A DNA stretch of 26,893 nt, from NCBI GenBank assembly GCA_023436925.1, contig JAEZHJ010000107.1, positions 1-26,893 of the forward strand, given 5' to 3'. A model generated the notes under the pieces. That model ran no database searches. It saw nothing but the letters and a program-made list of their open reading frames with translations, and had not been told where the DNA came from. This document shows positions 22,125 to 26,893 of this stretch, in pieces (position 1 is the stretch's first letter; every line of letters begins with the position of its first letter). The position numbers and the translations under genes are program-made. Source of the DNA: Actinomycetes bacterium. GTDB taxonomy: Bacteria; Actinomycetota; Actinomycetes; Propionibacteriales; Propionibacteriaceae.

Positions 22125-23162
22125 TCAACTCCAGTCGAGCAGGACCTTGCCGCACCGACCCGAGCGGGCGACCTCGAAGGCCTCCTCCCAGCGCTCCGCC
22201 GGGAACCGGTGGGTGATCACCGAGCGCACCGAGTCGGCCAGGGACGGCGAGGTCGACAGCATCGAGCTCATCAGGTACCAGGTCTCGAACATCTCGCGGC
22301 CGTAGATCCCCTTCAGGGTCACCATATGCGTGATCACCTTGCCCCAGTCGATCGCATAGGGCTCCTTCGGCAGGCCCAGCATGGCGACCCGGGCGCCATG
22401 GTTGAGGTTCGCCAGCATCTCGGTGACCGCCGAGGGCGCCCCCGACATCTCCAGGCCGATGTCGAAGCCCTCCTGCATGCCGAGGTCGCGCTGGGCGTCG
22501 GCGACCCGCTCGGTGGCGACGTTCACCACCCGGTCGGCCCCGGCCCGGGCGGCGAGGGCGAGCCGCTCGTCGCTGACATCGGTGACCACGACGTGGCGGG
22601 CCCCGGCATGCCTTGCTATCGCGGCCGCCATCACGCCGATCGGGCCCGCCCCGGTGATCAGGACGTCCTCGCCCACCAGCGGCCACTGCAACGCGGTGTG
22701 GGTGGCGTTGCCGAGCGGGTCGAAGATCGCGCCCAGTTCCGGGTCGACGAAGTCGGGCTGCAGCCAGATGTTGGCGGCCGGCACCACGACGTAGTCGGCG
22801 AAGGCGCCGTCGGTGTTGACGCCTATGCCGACCGTCCGGATGCACAGGTGACGTCGCCCGGCCCGGCAGTTGCGGCAGCGCCCGCACACGATGTGGCCCT
22901 CGCCGGAGGCGCGGGCGCCGAGCTCGATCCCGCTGACCTCCGCGCCGACCTCGACCACCTCGCCGTAGAACTCGTGGCCCAGCACCAGCGGCGGGCGCAC
23001 GGTGGCGGCGGCCCAGTCGTCCCAGGCCTGCAGGTGCAGGTCGGTGCCGCACAGCCCGGCCCGCAGCACCCGCAGCTTCACCTGCGCCGGCCCGCACTCG
23101 GGTTCGGGCCGGTCCACCAGTTCCAGACCGGGGCCGGCGGCCAGTTTGGCAAGCGCCCTCAT
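22125..23162 (-). CDS. tdh: L-threonine 3-dehydrogenase
   Basis: The 345-residue zinc-dependent medium-chain dehydrogenase oxidises threonine with NAD+ to 2-amino-3-ketobutyrate, the substrate of Kbl. Similarity to E. coli Tdh runs end to end: CGTDLHLQAWDDW, GHEFYGEVV, GEGHIVCGRCRNCRAGRRHLC, the Rossmann motif GAGPIGVMAAAIARH, GFDIGLEMSGAPSA and IYGREMFETWY. Catalytic zinc ligands Cys38 and His63/Glu64 and structural zinc ligands Cys93, Cys96, Cys99 and Cys107 keep E. coli numbering. A GAGGAGG lies five bases before the ATG at 23162. It is the first gene of the minus-strand tdh, ddaH-like, kbl cluster and is insulated from the RDD gene upstream by a strong terminator hairpin. Confidence 0.96.
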   Translation of the reverse strand: MRALAKLAAGPGLELVDRPEPECGPAQVKLRVLRAGLCGTDLHLQAWDDWAAATVRPPLVLGHEFYGEVVEVGAEVSGIELGARASGEGHIVCGRCRNCRAGRRHLCIRTVGIGVNTDGAFADYVVVPAANIWLQPDFVDPELGAIFDPLGNATHTALQWPLVGEDVLITGAGPIGVMAAAIARHAGARHVVVTDVSDERLALAARAGADRVVNVATERVADAQRDLGMQEGFDIGLEMSGAPSAVTEMLANLNHGARVAMLGLPKEPYAIDWGKVITHMVTLKGIYGREMFETWYLMSSMLSTSPSLADSVRSVITHRFPAERWEEAFEVARSGRCGKVLLDWS

Positions 23163-23219
23163 CGAGACCTCCTCAGCGACACCCCATCATCGTGCAGCGG
23201 TGCCCGCCGGAGAAAATGA

Positions 23220-23247
23220 CGAGGGCCCCGGCGAACCGGGGCCCTCG
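23220..23247. terminator. Hairpin terminator of the RDD gene
   Basis: CGAGGGCCCCGG (23220-23231), the tetraloop CGAA and CCGGGGCCCTCG (23236-23247) form a perfect 12-bp stem, 12 bases after the RDD stop codon. It lies upstream of the tdh ribosome-binding site, so it separates the RDD and tdh transcripts. Confidence 0.82.
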
Positions 23248-23259
23248 AGGATCGTCGCG

Positions 23260-24108
23260 TCAGCGCTGGGGCGGCGTGACGTTCCAGTCGTAGTTGCTCG
23301 CGTTGGGATCGCCGGAGTTGTCGATCACGACGGTCTTCATCACCTTGTCGGCAATCGTCTGACGCTTGGAATCCCACAGCGGGAAGAGCCAGCCGATGTA
23401 GCAGATGATCGAGTCGATGATGTGGGCGAACTGGCGGATGATGCCGTTGCTCACCCCGATCGGAGCCCCGGTGGCCTCGCCGATCAGCTTCGTCTTCGCG
23501 ATGCTGCGACCGAAGGTGACACCGGTGGTGCCGCTCTTGTAGCCCAGGTAGACGAACCAGCCGATGCCCAGCAGGGTGGACAGCGCGTTGCCGATCCCCG
23601 AGCCGGCGATGTTGCCGATGATGCCCGTCACGACGCCGATCACGATGCCCGGTGCGACGTAGTCGATCAGGCCGCCCAGGGCGCGCTTGGGCCAATCGGC
23701 CAGCGGAGCGCCGCCGACCGCGGGAACCGGGGTGGGCGTGGGACCGGCGGAGTAGGGCGGCGGGGCCGGCGGGTAGCCGGCCGGCTGCTGGCCGTAGCCC
23801 GGAGCCGGAGGCTGGGCGTAGGGGTCGGACGGCGGCTGCTGCCCGTACGGGCCGCCGGCCTGCGGGTAGGGGGTCTGGTAGCCGGCCGCGGGCGACTGCC
23901 CGTACGGGTCGGCCGGGGAGGGCGCGTAGCCGCTGGCGGGCGGCTGGTTCGGGTCCTGGGCAGGCGGGTTGTAGTCGGCCGGGCCCGGATCGCTGCCGAA
24001 GGGCGCCGACGAGGACTGGTCTGCCGGGGTGGTGGGATCGACAGGACGCTCGGGCGGCACGGCGTTGTCGTCGTCCGCATTCCGGGGCGGCCAGTTCTGG
24101 TCAGACAT
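23260..24108 (-). CDS. RDD-family membrane protein with Pro/Gly/Tyr/Gln-rich N-terminal half
   Basis: The 282-residue protein has a disordered N-terminal half (about 1-130) built of Pro, Gly, Tyr, Gln and Ala with irregular 'DPYGQ/PGYGQQP'-like repeats. An RDD domain follows (about 138-265). The domain's namesake residues are visible in WPKRALGGLIDYV and in LWDSKRQTIADKVMKTVVI near the end. About three to four hydrophobic helices lie between. RDD proteins are inner-membrane proteins of mostly unknown role; some are linked to Na+/H+ transport. Low-complexity cytoplasmic tails of this type are common in actinomycetes. GGAGGGAG precedes the ATG, and TAGGAT (24147-24142, minus strand) is a plausible -10 giving a leader of about 30 nt. 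It is a single gene ended by a strong hairpin. Confidence 0.88.
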   Translation of the reverse strand: MSDQNWPPRNADDDNAVPPERPVDPTTPADQSSSAPFGSDPGPADYNPPAQDPNQPPASGYAPSPADPYGQSPAAGYQTPYPQAGGPYGQQPPSDPYAQPPAPGYGQQPAGYPPAPPPYSAGPTPTPVPAVGGAPLADWPKRALGGLIDYVAPGIVIGVVTGIIGNIAGSGIGNALSTLLGIGWFVYLGYKSGTTGVTFGRSIAKTKLIGEATGAPIGVSNGIIRQFAHIIDSIICYIGWLFPLWDSKRQTIADKVMKTVVIDNSGDPNASNYDWNVTPPQR

Positions 24109-24195
24109 TCGAATTGTCTCCCTCCGAGGTTTGTAGAGGGAATCCTAGACATACCGGCGGTCAAAACGGCAGGGTCCATCGGCCGGCGAGGGACA

Positions 24196-24201
24196 GATAA
24201 T
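24196..24201 (+). promoter_or_regulatory. Candidate leaderless -10 element before the DUF2752 gene
   Basis: GATAAT, one mismatch from consensus, ends six bases before the GTG at 24208. There is no Shine-Dalgarno sequence. Confidence 0.45.
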
Positions 24202-24207
24202 TGGGCG

Positions 24208-24612
24208 GTGATTGCCGCGCCCACACCACCGACCGGGTTTTCTGCGCCTGCAGCGCTGCGCTCGGCGGCCTGGTTCGCCGCGGCAGGGCTCGCCCTGGGA
24301 GCCACCCATGCGCTGACCGGCTGGGGGCTGCCCTGCCCGTGGCGGCTGCTCACCGGCACCCTCTGCCCGCTGTGCGGCGCCACCACGATGGCCTCGCGGC
24401 TGCTGTCGGGCGACCTGGCCGGGGCGTGGGCGGCGAACCCCTTCGTCCTCGTCGGGACGGTGCTGGCCGGCGGAGCGGTGCTGGCCTGGCTGGTGGAGGC
24501 CCGCGGCGGGCCCGCGCTGCGGCCGCCGGCGGCACTGCGCCGGCCTGCGATCTGGTGGACGGGACTCGGCCTGGCCGCGCTCACCTTCATGGTGTGGCGG
24601 AATCTTGGCTAG
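24208..24612 (+). CDS. DUF2752 membrane protein
   Basis: The 134-residue protein has three hydrophobic helices and the DUF2752 signature CPWRLLTGTLCPLCGATTMASRLLSGDLAGAWAANPF between helices 1 and 2. The conserved CPxCGxT pair suggests a metal or redox site at the membrane face. The family is common in actinomycetes and Bacteroidota and has no established function. The frame is open far upstream, but the conserved region needs only the short N-terminus from the GTG at 24208, which is preceded by GATAAT at leaderless spacing. It is divergent from the RDD gene, and DUF2752 genes often lie close to RDD or other small membrane genes in actinobacteria (general impression, not counted). Confidence 0.83.
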   Translation: MIAAPTPPTGFSAPAALRSAAWFAAAGLALGATHALTGWGLPCPWRLLTGTLCPLCGATTMASRLLSGDLAGAWAANPFVLVGTVLAGGAVLAWLVEARGGPALRPPAALRRPAIWWTGLGLAALTFMVWRNLG

Positions 24613-24763
24613 TCCGGCGGTGAAAGAAATCGGCCCAGACATGGGCAGGAGGCCCGGTGCCCCTCCACCTGAGCCTCCGCCGCCCACACCCCCCCAAGAT
24701 TGCGGGCGATGCCGGTAATGGTGTCACCGGGGACACGGCGGGGCAATCCGGGAATCCGCCCCT

Positions 24764-24790
24764 GACAAGTCCGACGCACGGTAGCTTGTC
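24764..24790. promoter_or_regulatory. Inverted repeat upstream of the Crp/Fnr-like regulator gene
   Basis: GACAAG (24764-24769) and CTTGTC (24785-24790) are perfect inverted half-sites with centres 21 bp apart, two helical turns. CTGACA (24762-24767) and TAGCTT (24782-24787) overlap them but with only 14 bp between, short for a promoter. The position fits autoregulation. The half-sites do not match the Crp (TGTGA) or Fnr (TTGAT) consensus. The rest of the 214-bp gap (24613-24826) shows only weak GC hairpins. Confidence 0.35.
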
Positions 24791-24826
24791 GAATGAGGGC
24801 GCCCCCCTACCCCGAGGAGGTCAACG

Positions 24827-25546
24827 ATGATCGAAGGCGCGTTCGGACATGCGAGCCGGAGTCTCCAACTCCTGCTCGAGGCCTATGCCGGAGCGCGACT
24901 GCCGGACTGGCCGGTCTTCGCCGCCAGCCTGCGCCTGGTCCGCCTCCCGCCGGGAGAGGTCCTGTACCGCGCCGGGGACGTCCATCCGTACATCTACCTC
25001 GTCCACTCCGGGCTCACGCGGGCCCAGGCGACCACCGATACCGGCCACACCTCGACGATCTTCTTCTCCGAAGAGGGCGACATCCTCGCCAGCATGACCT
25101 CGCTCTCCCCCCGTCCGGCGCGCCGGATCTACGAGCGCGGGCTGCACCCCCGGCTGGCCGACCTCGAGCTCGCCGTGACGGGTGCCTCGCTGCACACGAT
25201 CAGCGCCGTGGAGTCGACCACCCTGCTGCGGGCCGACTACCGCATCCTGGAGCGGCTGGCCCAGGAGCACCACTCCTGGGCGTCGATGGCGTCGGCGGTC
25301 GCCACGGTCTACGCGATGACCCAGCAGGCGGACGCGGTCTGGTCGCGGGACACCCCCGAGGACCGCTACCGCAGCCTGCTGCGGGATCGGCCGAACCTGG
25401 TCTCCCGGCTCACCCAGCGCGACCTGGCGGGGTTCCTCAACGTCACCGAGACGACCATGTCCCGGATCGCCAAGCGGGTGAGGGTCGGCGTCGACGATGA
25501 GCCGGGGGTTGCCCCCGGCGACCGGCCGGTCACAATGGCACGGTGA
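24827..25546 (+). CDS. Crp/Fnr-family transcriptional regulator
   Basis: The 239-residue protein has a cyclic-nucleotide-binding-type beta-roll (about 28-145; LRLVRLPPGEVLYRAGDVHPYIYLVHSGLTRAQ), a dimerisation helix and a C-terminal winged helix (about 190-225; LTQRDLAGFLNVTETTMSRIAKRV). It contains no cysteine, so it cannot hold an Fnr-type 4Fe-4S cluster. The phosphate-binding cassette of cAMP receptors (GE.AL...R[ST]) is not recognisable, so cAMP is doubtful. Haem, NO or another ligand is possible. GGAGG lies six bases before the ATG. Its stop overlaps the start of the truncated haemoglobin gene (GTGA), pointing to a role in oxygen or NO response. The last codons form a strong hairpin (25501-25519). 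Confidence 0.85.
   Translation: MIEGAFGHASRSLQLLLEAYAGARLPDWPVFAASLRLVRLPPGEVLYRAGDVHPYIYLVHSGLTRAQATTDTGHTSTIFFSEEGDILASMTSLSPRPARRIYERGLHPRLADLELAVTGASLHTISAVESTTLLRADYRILERLAQEHHSWASMASAVATVYAMTQQADAVWSRDTPEDRYRSLLRDRPNLVSRLTQRDLAGFLNVTETTMSRIAKRVRVGVDDEPGVAPGDRPVTMAR
25501..25519 (+). terminator. Hairpin inside the 3' end of the regulator gene
   Basis: GCCGGGGG (25501-25508), loop TTG, CCCCCGGC (25512-25519) is a perfect 8-bp stem with a tight loop. It is still inside the reading frame and just before the candidate glbO promoter. It could reduce read-through from the regulator into the globin gene; it lacks a U-tract, so termination is uncertain. Confidence 0.35.
25531..25536 (+). promoter_or_regulatory. 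Candidate leaderless -10 element before the globin gene
   Basis: CACAAT ends six bases before the GTG at 25543, within the final codons of the Crp/Fnr-like gene. Confidence 0.38.
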
Positions 25547-25932
25547 CCCAGAGCCCGGCTGAGACCCTCTACGACCGCGTCGGCGGCCACCCCACCTTCG
25601 TGAGGCTGGTGGACGCCTTCTACGCCGGCGTCGCCGATGACCCCGAGCTTCGGGCCCTGTACCCGGAGGAAGATCTCACCGCGGCCAACGTCCGGCTGCG
25701 GATGTTCCTGGAGCAGTACTGGGGTGGCCCGCACACCTATTCCGAGCAGCGCGGCCACCCGCGGCTGCGGATCCGGCACGCCCCCTACGAGGTGACGCCG
25801 GCGCAGCGGGACCGCTGGCTGCGGCACATGAATGCCGCGCTGGACTCGCTGGGTCTGCCGGAGCCGGAGCTGGCCGAGTTCCGCGAGTACGTCACCCGGG
25901 CCGCCGCGTTCATGGTGAACGCCTTCGAGTAA
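25543..25932 (+). CDS. glbO: Group II truncated haemoglobin (trHbO)
   Basis: The 129-residue haem protein matches Mycobacterium tuberculosis GlbO through most of its length, including YPEEDLTAANVRLRMFLEQYWGGPHTYSEQRGHPRLRIRHAP. Key residues are in place: Tyr27 (B10), Tyr40 (CD1), proximal His79 (F8) and Trp92 (G8), the set that defines group II. Proposed family roles include O2 binding or delivery, NO or peroxide handling and interaction with respiratory components at the membrane. The GTG start overlaps the regulator stop (GTGA), allowing translational coupling. A candidate leaderless promoter and a hairpin suggest independent expression too. It converges on the next gene with seven bases between the stops. 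Confidence 0.95.
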   Translation: MTQSPAETLYDRVGGHPTFVRLVDAFYAGVADDPELRALYPEEDLTAANVRLRMFLEQYWGGPHTYSEQRGHPRLRIRHAPYEVTPAQRDRWLRHMNAALDSLGLPEPELAEFREYVTRAAAFMVNAFE

Positions 25933-25939
25933 GCCCGGG

Positions 25940-26734
25940 TCAGCCCACCGTGTCGGGAGCCGCATCCGCAACGTCGGTCGCGGCATGCGTCGGGGTGGCT
26001 TCGGTCGGTTCGGAGGTCGGCGTCGGCGTCGGCTCGACCGGGGTGCTGGACGGGGTCGTCGGGGTCGGGGTCGGCCTGGTCGTCGTCGGCGTCGGCTCGG
26101 GCAGGGTCGTTGTCGGGGTGGCGGACGGGACCGGAGCGCTCGGCTCATCGCTCGGCTCGGGAGCGCTGCTGGGCTGCGGCCGGGGCCGGGTCACCTGACC
26201 CACCGTCGTGCCCGATCCGCCGTCCAGGGACCGGCCGAGCGCGAGCTCCAGGCCGGTGACCGCGACGAAGGCCAGTGCGAAGATCGCCAGCGCCGCCACC
26301 GCCACCCGCCGGCCGACGGCGCGCCAGGTGCGGGCGCGTTCCTCGGGGCTGCCGTCGGGGCCGTCCGGCACCGGCCCCATCGTGCCCGGGTCGTGGAACT
26401 CGACGAGCAGTTCGCCCTCGGCGTCCTCCTCGAGGTCTGCGGACGGGTCGGTGCCCCGGACCCGCTCCCAGCCGCGCTTCACCACCGTGCCGACCCGCCG
26501 GGTGGTCCGGTCCAGGCCTGCGGTGTACAGGGTGCCGGCGACCGCGCCGACGATGCTGGCCAGGGCGGCGCCGACGATGGTGCCGGCCGTGCCGAGGGTG
26601 GAACCGAGATAGGCGGCGGTGGCCGCCGCCAGCGCACTACCGAGCAGTTGGGGGAGGGAGAACTGGACCTTGACGGGCTCCTTGCCGTCGCTGTCCTGGT
26701 CCGCGCCCGGCGGCTTCGTCGTCTTGTCGTCCAT
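25940..26734 (-). CDS. Membrane protein with glycine-zipper-like N-terminal segment and extracellular Pro/Thr/Ser tail
   Basis: I do not recognise a named family. The 264-residue protein has an acidic start (1-20). A Gly/Ala-rich segment (about 25-73; LLGSALAAATAAYLGSTLGTAGTIVGAALASIVGAVAGTLY) follows with small residues at regular GxxxG-like spacing, then a basic stretch (RTTRRVGTVVKRGWERVR). An acidic linker precedes a clear transmembrane helix (about 143-165). The last 85 residues are a Pro/Thr/Ser/Glu-rich, low-complexity tail (TPTTTRPTPTPTTPSS-type). With the basic segment inside, the tail should be outside, perhaps spanning the wall and O-mannosylated. GGAG lies five bases before the ATG at 26734, and TAGTCT (26757-26752, minus strand) is a plausible -10 giving a very short leader. 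Related proteins occur in many actinomycetes, but I know of no function. Confidence 0.75.
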   Translation of the reverse strand: MDDKTTKPPGADQDSDGKEPVKVQFSLPQLLGSALAAATAAYLGSTLGTAGTIVGAALASIVGAVAGTLYTAGLDRTTRRVGTVVKRGWERVRGTDPSADLEEDAEGELLVEFHDPGTMGPVPDGPDGSPEERARTWRAVGRRVAVAALAIFALAFVAVTGLELALGRSLDGGSGTTVGQVTRPRPQPSSAPEPSDEPSAPVPSATPTTTLPEPTPTTTRPTPTPTTPSSTPVEPTPTPTSEPTEATPTHAATDVADAAPDTVG

Positions 26735-26786
26735 ACCTGCTCCGGGGGTCGAGACTAGCCGACCCGGACAAGGCCGGGGCCGGCGG

Positions 26787-26893
26787 TCAGGGGAGGACGC
26801 CGACCTGCTCGGCGATCAGCCGGGCGATCTGCCGGGAGGCGTCCGGACGGGCGAGCCGGCGGCTCGCGGCGGCGACCGCCTCCCGCGCGGCCG
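26787..26893 (-). CDS. C-terminal fragment of an unidentified gene (5' part beyond the window)
   Basis: The minus-strand frame is open from the right edge to a TGA at 26789-26787, giving 34 residues: a helical, Arg/Ala-rich stretch (AREAVAAASRRLARPDASRQIARLIAEQ) ending VGVLP. It has the look of the last helices of a GT-B glycosyltransferase such as a MurG-like protein, where 'RPDAA..IA.L' is common. The fragment is too short to assign. It reads toward the membrane-protein gene 52 bases away. Confidence 0.4.
   Translation of the reverse strand, partial: AAREAVAAASRRLARPDASRQIARLIAEQVGVLP

Overview
The window is high-GC DNA (about 70% by eye) with strong third-position GC bias, GTG/TTG starts and many genes lacking a Shine-Dalgarno sequence. 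This points to an actinomycete. A lactate permease joined to a fused FAD/Fe-S dehydrogenase, a FadR/LldR-type regulator, a DtxR/IdeR-type iron box and actinobacterial families (group II truncated haemoglobin, DUF2199, the family mislabelled 'LigA') fit Propionibacteriales or a neighbouring order. I cannot name the species. It reads as ordinary chromosome: I see no tRNA, rRNA, CRISPR array, insertion sequence or phage gene.

Layout. (1) 1-3188 (-): a large secreted subtilase, cut by the left edge. (2) 3423-4811 (+): a beta-CASP metallo-beta-lactamase RNase-like protein. It converges on (3) the lactate module at 4866-9406 (-), lactate permease then an FAD/4Fe-4S dehydrogenase. This is divergent from (4) 9529-10706 (+), a GntR/FCD regulator and a GNAT acetyltransferase. 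The shared promoter region carries a perfect TTGTCAGACAA operator. (5) 10849-11418 (+): a secreted CAP-domain protein. (6) 11583-12059 (-): a two-helix membrane protein of the family usually mislabelled 'LigA'. (7) A 484-bp gene-free stretch with an IdeR/DtxR-like box, then a DHA2-type MFS exporter and a NUDIX hydrolase (+). (8) 14575-16974 (-): an 800-codon repeat-solenoid membrane protein. (9) DUF2199 and DUF6191-like small genes (+). (10) A patatin-like phospholipase (-) divergent from a rhomboid protease with an N-terminal zinc finger (+). (11) 19903-23162 (-): tdh, ddaH-like, kbl, i.e. threonine to glycine plus acetyl-CoA, with a dimethylargininase-like gene in the middle. (12) An RDD membrane protein (-) and a DUF2752 protein (+). 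(13) A Crp/Fnr-type regulator overlapping a glbO-type truncated haemoglobin (+). (14) A membrane protein with a Pro/Thr/Ser tail (-) and the last codons of another gene at the right edge.

How the parts fit. The lactate genes and the adjacent regulator form a classic substrate-responsive divergent unit. tdh and kbl encode consecutive steps of threonine catabolism. The regulator/globin pair suggests oxygen or NO physiology. The most striking non-coding signal is positional: nine genes have a degenerate -10 hexamer ending six (once seven) bases before the start codon, the arrangement expected of leaderless transcripts. The second is the near-palindromic iron box, placed within candidate promoters on both strands. 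I found no convincing undescribed multi-gene system. The least explained items are the solenoid membrane protein, the iron-boxed 'LigA' membrane protein and the arginine-type hydrolase inside the threonine cluster.
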